The notes beneath the pieces were generated by a model, which saw nothing but the letters and a program-made list of their open reading frames with translations, did no database searches and had not been told where the DNA came from. The position numbers were made by a program, and so were the translations under genes. Shown one piece after another: positions 18,290 to 26,634 of a stretch of DNA of 64,000 nt. Origin of the DNA: VAXT01 sp963850415 (GTDB lineage Bacteria > Actinomycetota > Thermoleophilia > Gaiellales > Gaiellaceae). The stretch lies in contig CAWKLE010000004.1 of NCBI GenBank assembly GCA_963850415.1, forward strand, positions 1-64,000, in the 5' to 3' direction. Numbering within the stretch: position 1 is the first letter of the stretch; every line of letters begins with the position of its first letter.

Positions 18290-19144
18290 TCAGCCCCCGG
18301 GGAACGCAAGGAGCCCGCGGCGGTATTTCGCCGCTTTGACCGTGCTCGAGAGGAGCATCGCGATCGTCATCGGGCCGACTCCCCCCGGCACCGGCGTGAT
18401 CAGGCCCGCACGCTCGGCGGTCGCCGGGTCGACGTCCCCGACGACGCCATCGTCGCCGCGGTTCATGCCGACGTCGATCACGGTCGCGCCCTCACGCACG
18501 TCGTCCGGTCCGATGACGTTCGTGTGACCCACGGCGACGACGACCACGTCGGCCCCGCGCGTGACGGCGCCGAGGTCTCGTGTCCGCGAGTGACAGACGG
18601 TGACGGTCGCGTTGGCCTGGAGCAGGAGCAGGGCGGCAGGCTTCCCGACGATGTCGCTGCGGCCGACGACGACCGCGTGAGCCCCTTCGAGCGGGACGTC
18701 GTATTCCTCGAGCAGCCGCAGCACGCCGAGCGGGGTCGCGCCAACGTGCGCCGGCCGCCCGAGGACGAGCTGGCCGAAGTTCAGCGGGTGCAGCCCGTCC
18801 ACGTCCTTGACCGGGTGGATCGCGCGGATGACGCGGGCCTCGTCGATGTGGCCCGGCAACGGGAGCTGGACGAGGAGCCCGTCGATCGACTCGTCTGCAT
18901 TCACCTCCGCGACCTGGGCGAGCAGCTCCTCCTCGGTCGCCTGCGACGCGAGCCGGATGTCCTTCGCCTTGAACCCGGCCTCCGCGGCCGCCTTGTGCTT
19001 GAGCCGGATGTAGATGTCCGACGCGGGATCGTCGCCGACGAGGACCGTCGCGAGCCCGACCTCGCCCAGGTCGCGAACCTCGGCCGCGATCTCGCCGCGG
19101 ATGCGCTGGGCGAGCGCCTTGCCGTCCATGGGACGACCCGCCAC
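18290..19144 (-). CDS. folD: Bifunctional methylenetetrahydrofolate dehydrogenase/cyclohydrolase
   Basis: Converts 5,10-methylene-THF to 10-formyl-THF in one-carbon metabolism; 284 residues. Seen are the catalytic lysine segment YIRLKHKAAAEAGF (about 46-59), LLVQLPLPGHID, the PVKDVDGLHPLN motif, the NADP loop VVGRSDIVGKPAA and the C-terminal TPVPGGVGPMTIAML. GTG 19144 shares one base with the stop of the upstream ferritin-like gene (TAGTG), so the two are probably co-translated. Confidence 0.97.
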   Translation of the reverse strand: MAGRPMDGKALAQRIRGEIAAEVRDLGEVGLATVLVGDDPASDIYIRLKHKAAAEAGFKAKDIRLASQATEEELLAQVAEVNADESIDGLLVQLPLPGHIDEARVIRAIHPVKDVDGLHPLNFGQLVLGRPAHVGATPLGVLRLLEEYDVPLEGAHAVVVGRSDIVGKPAALLLLQANATVTVCHSRTRDLGAVTRGADVVVVAVGHTNVIGPDDVREGATVIDVGMNRGDDGVVGDVDPATAERAGLITPVPGGVGPMTIAMLLSSTVKAAKYRRGLLAFPGG

Positions 19145-19959
19145 TACGGTCGGGGCAGATCCACGCCGCTGACGTCGAGGCCGAGCGACTCAGCGAGCTT
19201 CACGCCCTCCTGGAGGTCCTCTTCGAGGCGCTGCAGGTCGCGCTCGTACATCAGCCGGCCGATCACGGCGCGTGCCTTCGGGCGCCACAGCGCATGCTTG
19301 ACGAAGATCGGGAGCAGCCGGTTTGCCGCGTCGACGAGCCGCTGGTTCATCTTCTTGCCCGCGCCCTCGAGCAGAACGCGCTCGTACGCCATGCCCGCGC
19401 CGTGGTGGATGCCGTCGTCGGTCGCGAGCCGGTTGCAGAGCTCCTCGAGCACTGTCCCGCGCGACGCCCGGGCGATCAGCCGGAAGCGCGAGATGATCAA
19501 CCGCTCGTAGAACACCTGCATCTGGAAGACCTTCTCCTCGAGCGTGTCCGCCTCGAGCGTCATGTGCGCTAGCTCGTCCAGGTAGGGGTCGCGCTCGGCG
19601 ATGCCGCCGACCTGGTTGGTCAGCTTCAGCCACGCCTCCGTGTGGCGCGACTCGTCCTGCACCATCGTCGAGTAGTAGAGCCTCGCCTCGGGATCGGGAG
19701 CGACGTTCAGGAGCTGCGAAGCCATCTCGCAGGCGAGCATGTCGGCCTGGAGTTGCTGCGTGAGGACGGAGCGCCACATGTCGCTCCGGCGCGCCCGGCG
19801 CTGCGGCGAGCCCTTGCCCTCGGGGATCGGCGGGAGCTCATTCCAGGGCAGGTCGCGGACCTGCCACTCCTGGCGCTTGGCCAGCTCATAGAAGCGCAGG
19901 ACGCCTGCGTACTCCTCGCGCTCGCCCGCGGCCGACTCGACGACTTGCTCGATAGTCAT
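19144..19959 (-). CDS. Ferritin-like di-iron protein (R2-like)
   Basis: All-helical protein of 271 residues. Two putative metal-binding helix pairs can be picked out: ADMLACEMASQLL with QDESRHTEAW (ExxH-type ligands near 103-107), and FYERLIISRFR with DDGIHHGAG. This is the arrangement of ferritin-like/ribonucleotide-reductase R2-like oxidases. No radical-tyrosine partner or ribonucleotide reductase large subunit is nearby, so it is not assigned as NrdB. Possible roles are oxygen-dependent hydroxylation or iron handling; the substrate is unknown. It leads directly into folD. Confidence 0.75.
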   Translation of the reverse strand: MTIEQVVESAAGEREEYAGVLRFYELAKRQEWQVRDLPWNELPPIPEGKGSPQRRARRSDMWRSVLTQQLQADMLACEMASQLLNVAPDPEARLYYSTMVQDESRHTEAWLKLTNQVGGIAERDPYLDELAHMTLEADTLEEKVFQMQVFYERLIISRFRLIARASRGTVLEELCNRLATDDGIHHGAGMAYERVLLEGAGKKMNQRLVDAANRLLPIFVKHALWRPKARAVIGRLMYERDLQRLEEDLQEGVKLAESLGLDVSGVDLPRP

Positions 19960-19991
19960 GCGGCCAGAATATCCCGACTAAGCTCCGGGCC

Positions 19992-20180
19992 GTGCCGATC
20001 GCGTCCGCTTGGGGGGATGTGGCTGTCTCCCTCGTGCCCTTTGTCCTGCTTATCGTGTTCTGGGCCTTCCTCAGGGAGCGGCTGCGGAAAGACACTCCGC
20101 AGCAGCAGGTTGTCGACAAGCTCGAGGAGATCCATCAAGAGCTAGTGCGACTGCGCCGTTCGATCGAGAGCCGGCCTTAG
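19992..20180 (+). CDS. Small single-pass membrane protein with coiled-coil tail
   Basis: 62 residues from a GTG start: one membrane span (about 9-27, VAVSLVPFVLLIVFWAFL), a basic stop-transfer stretch (RERLRK) and a heptad-like C-terminal helix (VVDKLEEIHQELVRLRRSI). I do not recognise a named family. It starts 32 bases from the divergent ferritin-like gene and ends nine bases before the HMG-CoA reductase start, so it is likely co-transcribed with it. Confidence 0.65.
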   Translation: MPIASAWGDVAVSLVPFVLLIVFWAFLRERLRKDTPQQQVVDKLEEIHQELVRLRRSIESRP

Positions 20181-20189
20181 GGTCCGCGC

Positions 20190-21407
20190 ATGGAGCTCCG
20201 CAAGTGGCCGCGCAAGAACGACCCTGATTCGATCCTCGCACGCCAGGCGGCGCTCGACGGACATGTCGACGGAGAAGTCTTCGGGTTCGACCTGACACCG
20301 TGGATCAACGCGCAAGAGGCACTGACGGGTGTTTCGGTCACGCCGACTGCGGTGATCGGGCCGCTCACGATCTCGCTCGGCGACTATGAGCTGACCGAGC
20401 CGGAGGGCGTCCTCGTCGAGCGTGGACGTGCGACCGACGGGGTCTACGTTCCGCTCGCCCACACGGAAGGGTCGCTGTCGGACTCGCTGTACCGAGGCGC
20501 TCGGGCCGCGGCGGAGTCGGGCGGGTTCCGGACGGAGGTCCTGCGGGATCGGATCACGCGTGCGTCGGCGTTCGTGACCAACTCGGCGGAGGAGGCCGCG
20601 GCGCTCGGGCGCTGGGTCGAGGGTGAGCTCCCGAACATGCGCGACTGGCTGGCCGGGCGTGACGACGCGTGGATCTCCCGCTACGCGAAGCTTCGCGAGG
20701 TCGAGAGCTACGTTGCGGGGCCGATCTGTCACGTGATGTGGGCGTTCACGACCGGCGATGCCTGCGGGCCGAACATGATGACCCGCAACGCGTATGCGCT
20801 GAACATGGGCTACGTGATGGAGCATGCGCCGCGGAAGCCCGAACGCGCGATCCTCGAGGCGAACATGGGTGGCGACAAGAAGGTCTCGCACCGCTACTTC
20901 GAGCGCGGTGGCCACGGGAAGACGGTCGTCGCCGAGGTGACGTTGACCGAGGAGGCGGTGCGACGGGTCCTGCGGACGACGATCGACGACCTGCTCGAGC
21001 TGTCCTGGGCCGGGACGCACGGCGCCGTCGCGTCCGGGATGCAGTCGGTCGCGTTCACGCCCGCGACGGCGATCGCCGCGATCTTCAACGCGACGGGGCA
21101 GGACCTGGGCATGGTCGGTACGAGCTCGATGGCGCACGGCACCGGGAAGCGCGTCGAGGGCGGGTTGAATGCTGCGATCCGTCTGCCGGGCCTCGAAGTC
21201 GGAACCGTCGGCGGCGGGACGACGTTGCCGTACGCCCGCGCGTGGCTCGGGCTGATGGACTGCGCGGGCCCGGGGAAGGTCTATCGCTTTGCTCAGATCG
21301 TGGCGGCGGCGACGCTGGCGCTCGAGATCTCGGCCTCGGCTGCGATGGCCACGTCCGGCTCGGAGAACTTCTTCAAGGCGCATTTCGAGCGCGGCGGCAT
21401 GCGCTAA
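20190..21407 (+). CDS. Hydroxymethylglutaryl-CoA reductase
   Basis: Enzyme that reduces HMG-CoA to mevalonate (or runs in reverse in mevalonate users), 405 residues. All four catalytic positions can be placed: Glu in HTEGSLSDS, Lys in ANMGGDKKVS, Asp in NATGQDLGM and the C-terminal His in FFKAHFERGG. The cofactor region TTGDACGPNMMTRNA and the GTVGGGTTLPYA segment are diagnostic. The classic ENVIG stretch is replaced by a divergent one. No other mevalonate-pathway gene is in the window. ATG 20190 follows the small membrane gene closely. Confidence 0.93.
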   Translation: MELRKWPRKNDPDSILARQAALDGHVDGEVFGFDLTPWINAQEALTGVSVTPTAVIGPLTISLGDYELTEPEGVLVERGRATDGVYVPLAHTEGSLSDSLYRGARAAAESGGFRTEVLRDRITRASAFVTNSAEEAAALGRWVEGELPNMRDWLAGRDDAWISRYAKLREVESYVAGPICHVMWAFTTGDACGPNMMTRNAYALNMGYVMEHAPRKPERAILEANMGGDKKVSHRYFERGGHGKTVVAEVTLTEEAVRRVLRTTIDDLLELSWAGTHGAVASGMQSVAFTPATAIAAIFNATGQDLGMVGTSSMAHGTGKRVEGGLNAAIRLPGLEVGTVGGGTTLPYARAWLGLMDCAGPGKVYRFAQIVAAATLALEISASAAMATSGSENFFKAHFERGGMR

Positions 21408-21432
21408 AGGGCCGAGCCATGAGGACAAATCG

Positions 21433-21523
21433 TCACGCTTTCTTCACGGGGTCTGACCCCGCTGTTGGCTCACGGAGCCGCACCGCGCCGAAAACGGGGT
21501 CAGACCCCGTGCCAAGAGCGTGA
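21433..21523. repeat. Paired GGGGTCAGACCCC inverted-repeat element, copy 2
   Basis: GGGGTCTGACCCC at 21448-21460 faces GGGGTCAGACCCC at 21496-21508. The outer flanks are also inverted (TCACGCTTTCTTCAC on the left, TCACGCTCTTGGCAC on the right when read from outside), giving imperfect terminal inverted repeats of about 29 bases around a 35-base centre. The GTG start of the following thioesterase lies inside the right arm. Confidence 0.78.
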
Positions 21524-21993
21524 GAATTCCTCCACACCACGACCCGGCTTGCTTCGGGTGCGGCGACAACCCGATCGGCTTCCACCTTCCGCACCCCGAG
21601 GCCGAGGGCGCGGAGCGCTACGAGACGACCTTCTCCTTCGACGAGCGCCACCAGGGCGGGCCGGGCCTCGCACACGGCGGGATGGTCGCGGCGCTGATCG
21701 ACGAAGCGTGCGGGCTCGTCGCAACGTGGTACCGCTTCCCAACGGTGACGGGGCGGATGTTCCTCCGCTACCGCAGGCCCGTGCCCATCAACCGTCCGCT
21801 CTCGGTACGTGCCTGGATCGAGGACGAGCGGGGCCGGCGCGTCTTCGTGCGCGGCGAGCTCTGGGAGTCGGACGAGCTGCTCGCCGAGGCGCGCCTGGCC
21901 TTCGTGCACGTTCCGCTCGCGCACTTCCTCGAGACGCCGGAGGGACGAGCCCACGCCGAGTCGTGGAGAAACCGCCTGCTCACAGACGAGTGA
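21520..21993 (+). CDS. PaaI-like hotdog-fold thioesterase
   Basis: 157 residues with the hotdog acyl-CoA thioesterase signature GLAHGGMVAALIDEACG (about residues 49-65), where the aspartate/glutamate helix carries the catalytic acid in relatives. An N-terminal CFGCGDNP motif is typical of the actinobacterial subgroup. The only usable start is the GTG that lies in the right arm of the GGGGTC element, so the element now forms the 5' untranslated region. Acyl-CoA substrate unknown. Confidence 0.85.
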   Translation: MRIPPHHDPACFGCGDNPIGFHLPHPEAEGAERYETTFSFDERHQGGPGLAHGGMVAALIDEACGLVATWYRFPTVTGRMFLRYRRPVPINRPLSVRAWIEDERGRRVFVRGELWESDELLAEARLAFVHVPLAHFLETPEGRAHAESWRNRLLTDE

Positions 21994-22016
21994 CGGCACC
22001 TCGGGGCAAACGCAAA

Positions 22017-22087
22017 AGGCGCCGACCAGAATCGAACTGGTGTGCGAGGCTTTGCAGGCCTCTGCCTAACCACTCGGCCACGGCGCC
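22017..22087 (-). tRNA. tRNA-Cys (GCA)
   Basis: A 71-nt cloverleaf on the minus strand with a 7-bp acceptor stem (GGCGCCG with CGGCGCC), D-loop GAGTGGTTAGG, anticodon loop CTGCAAA giving anticodon GCA, T-loop GTTCGATTC and discriminator U, as expected for tRNA-Cys. CCA is not encoded. Confidence 0.97.
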
Positions 22088-22098
22088 GTGAGTGCCGC

Positions 22099-22127
22099 AT
22101 CGTATCGGCGCCCCCACGAGTCTTGAA
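22099..22127 (-). promoter_or_regulatory. Probable tRNA-Cys promoter
   Basis: On the minus strand, TTCAAG (22122-22127) and TACGAT (22099-22104) are separated by 17 bases, and the tRNA begins 12 bases after the -10. Match to consensus is moderate. Confidence 0.4.
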
Positions 22128-22161
22128 GCGCGCGAGCGACCCCGTAAGAATCCACCCCCAC

Positions 22162-22965
22162 ATGTCCCCCGCCGAAGACAGCAGCGTGAACGACGAGCAG
22201 CTCGCCGCGCGTTTGCGCGAGGCGCTCGCCAAGGCGGCGACCGCGCGGACGATCGCGGCGCCGGCCACCCACTCCGACCTCCTGCAGCGGATCGTCGAGA
22301 CAGCCGCGGGCGTGATCGCGGCGCGCGCGGCGGCGCTCTTCCTCGTCGACGAGGCGACGCAGGAGCTGCGGTTCGAGGTCGCACTCGGCGAGCGCGCCGC
22401 CGAACTGAAGGAGATCCGCGTCCCGCTCGGGCACGGCATCGCGGGCGGGGTCGCCCTGAGCGGTCAGCCGATGGCGGTCTCGGACGTCCAGCAGGACGAG
22501 CGCTGGGCGGCGGAGATCGGCGAGCGGGTCGGCTACACGCCGGACAGCATCCTCTGCGTCCCGCTCTTCTACGAGGACGCGGTGATCGGCGTGCTCGAGC
22601 TGCTCGACAAGGAGGGCGCCGAGTCGTTCGACGACGCCGACATCCGGACGCTGAGCCTGTTCGCGAACCAGGCTGCGGTTGCAATCGAACAGTCCCGCGT
22701 GCAGGAGAGCACCGGGGCGCTCGTCGCGGCCATCCTCCGCGCGGCCGTCACCGACGGGAACGGCGCCGAGGCCGCCGAGAGCCTCGACGACGACATCCGC
22801 GCGTTCAGCGCGACACTCGAGGGCGACGAGGTCTTTCGTCGCTCCCTGCGGCTCGCCGAGCTCGTCCACGAGATCGGCCGTGAGGGTGAGCAGGAGCTCG
22901 ACGCCTGCCAGCAGATCCTCGAGAGCTTCGCCGCGTACTTGCGGGCCCGCCGCTCGGTCTACTAG
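22162..22965 (+). CDS. GAF-domain protein
   Basis: About 267 residues. A GAF sensor domain spans roughly 35-185 (LLQRIVETAAGVIAARAAALFLVD through SILCVPLFYEDAVIGVLELLDK), followed by a helical C-terminal region rich in Glu and Arg. No output domain (kinase, cyclase or HTH) is attached, so it may act as a partner protein binding a small ligand or nucleotide. ATG 22162 gives a normal N-terminus; an upstream extension overlaps the tRNA-Cys gene. The subtilase gene follows after two bases. Confidence 0.82.
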   Translation: MSPAEDSSVNDEQLAARLREALAKAATARTIAAPATHSDLLQRIVETAAGVIAARAAALFLVDEATQELRFEVALGERAAELKEIRVPLGHGIAGGVALSGQPMAVSDVQQDERWAAEIGERVGYTPDSILCVPLFYEDAVIGVLELLDKEGAESFDDADIRTLSLFANQAAVAIEQSRVQESTGALVAAILRAAVTDGNGAEAAESLDDDIRAFSATLEGDEVFRRSLRLAELVHEIGREGEQELDACQQILESFAAYLRARRSVY

Positions 22966-22967
22966 GC

Positions 22968-23787
22968 GTGCCCGCGCAGCCGGCCTGGTCTGCAGCGTTC
23001 ACGGGCGACGGCCTCGCGAGCGTCGAGCGGGTCGCCCGGCTCGAGGATCTGACACGCGAGTGGGCCTGGGACGGGAGCACGGGCGCCGGGGTCAAGGTGG
23101 CGGTCATCGACAGCGGGATCGACGCCGACCACCCGGCGGTCGGCGGACGGGTCGAGTACGTGTCAGTGCTGGTGCAGGACGGAGAGATCGTCTTCGACAC
23201 CGAGCCGCACACGGACGACTTCGGGCACGGCACGGCGTGCGCCGGGATCATCCGCAGCCTCGCGCCCGACTGCGAGCTGTACAGCGTCAAGGCGCTCGGG
23301 CCGCGGCTGCGCGGACGGGGCGACGTCTTCACCGCGAGCCTGCGCTGGGTGATCGACAACGGGATGGACGTCTGCAACCTCAGCCTCGGGACGACGAAGC
23401 GCGACTTCTTCGCCACGCTCCACGAGCTCGTCGACGAGGCGTACTTCCGGAACGTCGTGCTCGTCGCAGCGGCGAACAACATGCCGATGCCGAGCTACCC
23501 CTCGCTCTACTCCTCGCTGGTCTCGGTCGCGTCGCACGACCGCGAGTCGCCCGAGACCTACTTCTACAACCCGCAGCCGCCGGTCGAGTTCGGCGCGCGA
23601 GGCATCGACGTGCGCGTGGCGTGGCAGAACCGCGGCTGGATCAAGGCCACCGGCAACAGCTTCGCCGCGCCGCACATCGCGGGTCTCGTCGCGAGGCTGC
23701 TCGCGAAAGCATCCGGGGCTGAGCGTCGTGCACGTGAAGGCCGTGCTGCGCGCGCTCGCGGACAATGTCGTCGACCGTACTGTCTGA
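22968..23787 (+). pseudogene. Subtilisin-like serine protease (S8), one frameshift
   Basis: The catalytic triad is intact: Asp in VAVIDSGIDADHP, His in DFGHGTACAGI and Ser in ATGNSFAAPHIAGL. It has no signal peptide and at about 272 residues is a minimal intracellular-type subtilase. The frame is lost at the AAA at 23706-23708: removing one base restores a natural ending (KHPGLSVVHVKAVLRALADN) and a TGA at 23785-23787. As written the frame instead runs on into the next gene. The single extra base may be a sequencing error, since the two following genes are also frameshifted. Confidence 0.8.
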
Positions 23788-23799
23788 TCGAATCTGACC

Positions 23800-24527
23800 A
23801 TGCGCCTCGGGCTCATCTCCGACATCCACGGCAATCTCCTCGCGCTCGACGCGGTGCTCGAGGAGCTCGAGCGCGACGGCATCGACCAGATCGTGTGCCT
23901 CGGCGACGTCGCGGTCGGCCCGCAGCCCGCGGAGGCGCTCGCCCGCGTGCGGGAGCTCGGCTGCCCGGTCGTGATGGGCAACTGGGACGCCGCGTTCATC
24001 AGGGGCATGCCAGAGCCGAAGGACCAGGTCGGCGAGATGCTCGTCGAGATCGGGAACTGGTGGGCCGCCTTCCTCTCGCCCGACGACCGCAGGTTCATGG
24101 AGAGCTTCCAGCCGACGGTCGACCTGAGTGCTCGGCTCCACGCCCGCGCTCGCCTTCCACGGCTCTCCGAAGTCCTACGACGACTGGATCTTCTCGACGA
24201 CGCCCGACGAGGAGCTGCGCCCGTTGCTGATCGACACCGAGGCGACCGTGCTCCTCGGTGGGCACACGCACCTGCAGATGATGCGCCGGTACGAGGACTC
24301 GTTGATCGTCAATCCGGGAAGCGTCGGCCTGCCCTTCCGCGAGTGGTGGCCGCGGCCGGTGCTGATCTCGCCGTGGGCCGAGTACGGAGTCGTCGGCGGC
24401 GACAACGGCCAACTGAGCATCGACCTGCGGCGCACGCCGTTCGACGTCGACGCGTTCCTCGCAGATGAGCCTCGAGTCGGGGATGCCGCACGCCGAGTGG
24501 TGGGCCAACTGCTGGGTGCGGGACTAG
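23800..24527 (+). pseudogene. Calcineurin-like metallophosphoesterase, two frameshifts
   Basis: YfcE/MJ0936-type phosphodiesterase. The metal-binding blocks appear in the right order but in three frames: LISDIHGNLLAL, CLGDVAVGP and MGNWDAAF in the first frame, FHGSP, LLGGHTHLQM and NPGSVGLP in the second, and a natural C-terminus (SGMPHAEWWANCWVRD) in the third. Shifts fall near 24126 and 24464; each is fixed by removing one base. Restored length is about 241 residues. All catalytic residues survive, so the reading is more like erroneous sequence than an old pseudogene. Confidence 0.78.
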
Positions 24528-24528
24528 C

Positions 24529-25659
24529 TCAGCGGCGCGAGATCGTCGTCACGGTTCCGTCGGGCGCGATGCGGCGGATGTGGCCCGTCGGCCCTGCCTG
24601 CGAGGACGTATGCGACACCGTCGGCCGTGACCTCGACGTCGTACGGATTGAAGAACGCTGGGACCGAGAAAGCCGAGCAGCGACACCCCTGGGACTCAGG
24701 CGAACTACTCGCTGCTCCTTGCCTTCGATCACGTAGATCGTCCCGTCGGGAGCGACGTCGATGCCATAGGGCTCGCCGACCGGCGCGAAGGCTGTGATGA
24801 CACCCGTCGCCGGGTCGATGCGTCGGACCCGGTCGTTCCCTCGGTCGGAGACGAGGAGCGCCCCGTCGGAGGCGACGGCAAGCCCGTGCGGAGACGAGAA
24901 CTGCGCGTCGAGCGCAGGCCCACCGTCGCCTCCACCGCCCTCTGCTCCGGTGCCCGCGATGCGGACCGATGGCCCGGATCCCCCCGGGAGCCTGAAGATC
25001 TGCGTCGCAGTCGAGTAGTAGAGATCGCCGCTCGGTGCGACTGCGATCGGCCCGATCTCGACGCCCGGCGGCACTTCGGCGACGGTCGTCGGCGGAGCGT
25101 CACCGCTGAACCGCAGGAGCTGATTCACGATCGAGAGGTAGATGCTGCCGGATGGAGCTCGGACGACCGCGTAAGGACGCGACCAGCGATGTTGCGACCG
25201 CGATCAAGTGACCCGTCGCCGGATCCACGCTGCAGAACACGGCCCGGATTGAACTCGACGAGCAGCAGCCTGCCCGACGGGCTCGAGGTCGATCGAGGTC
25301 GGCTCGGTGAACGCGACGGCTTCGCCGGCGGCCGGCGTACCCGAACGGATCCGAGCCGGGAGGTCGCGCCGCCCGCCTGCGCGCTGATTCGCCACAGCCC
25401 GGCCTTTGGGAAGACGAGCCGCGCTCGATACGAGCCGCGCCTCCCGATCGCGCGCACGCTCGACGCGACCCGGCCCGGACGCGCTCACGCGAACCGTGCC
25501 TGCGTAGGTGCGCGGGCGGATCGCGAGCCGGACTGTCCATGCGCGGCCGACAACCGGAACCGCTCGCTTGCCGGTCAGCGAGACCCGAACCGGCTCGGCC
25601 GCGGACGCGGTGCACGCGAACAACCCGAGGAGCAGCAATGCGCCGGCGACCCGCTTCAT
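24529..25659 (-). pseudogene. Secreted NHL-repeat protein, about seven frameshifts
   Basis: Starts with a signal peptide (MKRVAGALLLLGLFACTASA), continues with a beta-sandwich-like stretch and then NHL/beta-propeller repeats (SPHGLAVASDGALLVSDRGNDRVRRID, APVGEPYGIDVAPDGTIYV). To follow the conserved sequence one must change frame at roughly 25445, 25340, 25270, 25225, 25170, 24660 and 24590. No in-frame stop is needed to explain the protein once shifts are corrected, which would be odd for a decayed gene. Extracellular role unknown. It is convergent with the phosphoesterase with a one-base gap. Confidence 0.75.
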
Positions 25660-25706
25660 GTCAATTCAGACGCGCGAGGTCGCCAGCCGGTTTGCAGAAT
25701 GGAGGT

Positions 25707-26633
25707 GTGCCGAGCCGAGCGACCATCGGAGTCATCGCCGTGGCGGTCGCGGCGGGCCTGTGGGGCATGGACGCACTCATTCGCCGTCCGCTCGCCCACT
25801 CGACCGAGCCGGCGACGATCGTCCTCGGCGAGCACGTCGTCCTCGTGCTCGTGCTCCTGCCGGTCGTCGTGACCGCGCTCCCGGCGGTCTGGCGCGCGGG
25901 GCCGCGCTTCGTAGCCGCCGCGATCGTCGTCGGCGCGGGCTCCTCGGCGCTGGCCACGATCCTGTTCACGCAGGCGTTCGTGGACGGGAATCCCGTGACG
26001 CCGGTCGTCCTGCAGAAGGTGCAGCCGCTGATCGCGGTGTCGCTGGCCGCGGTCATGCTCGGGGAGCGGCCGCGCCCGCGCTTCGGGCTGTTCCTGATCG
26101 GCGGGCTGGCCGGGACGTGGCTGATGGCGTTCCCGAGCCCGTTCGACGTCTCGCTCCACGGGCAGGCGCCCGTGCTCTACGCGCTCATGGCCGCCGCCCT
26201 CTGGGCGCTCGGGACTGTTCTCGGGCGCTTTCTCGCGCTCGAGCTTCCGTACCAACAGGTGACAGCCCTGCGCTTCGCGTTCGGCCTGCCTGCGGCTCTC
26301 GCGGCAGTGCTCGTGCTGGGCGCGCCATTCAGGGCCTCGCTGCACGACGAGCTTTTCATCGCGCTGCTCGCGCTCGTCACCGGCCTCGTCGCGCTCCTCC
26401 TCTACTACTACGGCCTGCAGCGCACGACGGCGTCGGTCGCGTCGGTCGCGGAGCTCGCGTTCCCGGTCGTGGCGATCGCGGTCGGCTACTTCGCCTTTGA
26501 CGCGACGCTGACGCACACGCAGCTCGCAGGCGTCGTGCTCACGAGCCTCGTCGTCCTGCTGCTGCCACGGCGTGGCCCGGCGCTCGTCGCCGAACGGGCG
26601 CCGCAGCCTGTCCCTGCCGAGAGCCCCGCCTAG
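25707..26633 (+). CDS. DMT-superfamily transporter (EamA domains)
   Basis: 308 residues with ten hydrophobic spans in two EamA halves (first about 8-140, second about 155-295). The LLLYYYGLQRTTASVASVAELAFPV stretch is the usual EamA signature before the last helices. Family members export amino acids or other small metabolites. The gene lies tail to tail with kynureninase (one-base gap), so a link with tryptophan metabolism is possible but unproven. GTG 25707 has a GGAGG only one base upstream, an unusually short spacing. Confidence 0.85.
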   Translation: MPSRATIGVIAVAVAAGLWGMDALIRRPLAHSTEPATIVLGEHVVLVLVLLPVVVTALPAVWRAGPRFVAAAIVVGAGSSALATILFTQAFVDGNPVTPVVLQKVQPLIAVSLAAVMLGERPRPRFGLFLIGGLAGTWLMAFPSPFDVSLHGQAPVLYALMAAALWALGTVLGRFLALELPYQQVTALRFAFGLPAALAAVLVLGAPFRASLHDELFIALLALVTGLVALLLYYYGLQRTTASVASVAELAFPVVAIAVGYFAFDATLTHTQLAGVVLTSLVVLLLPRRGPALVAERAPQPVPAESPA

Positions 26634-26634
26634 G

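Noticed and set aside
22968..24230. 420-codon frame as one protease with a long C-terminal extension
   Set aside because: After 23708 the translation turns into Arg/Ala-rich noise that runs over the phosphoesterase gene; the natural end appears after a one-base correction.
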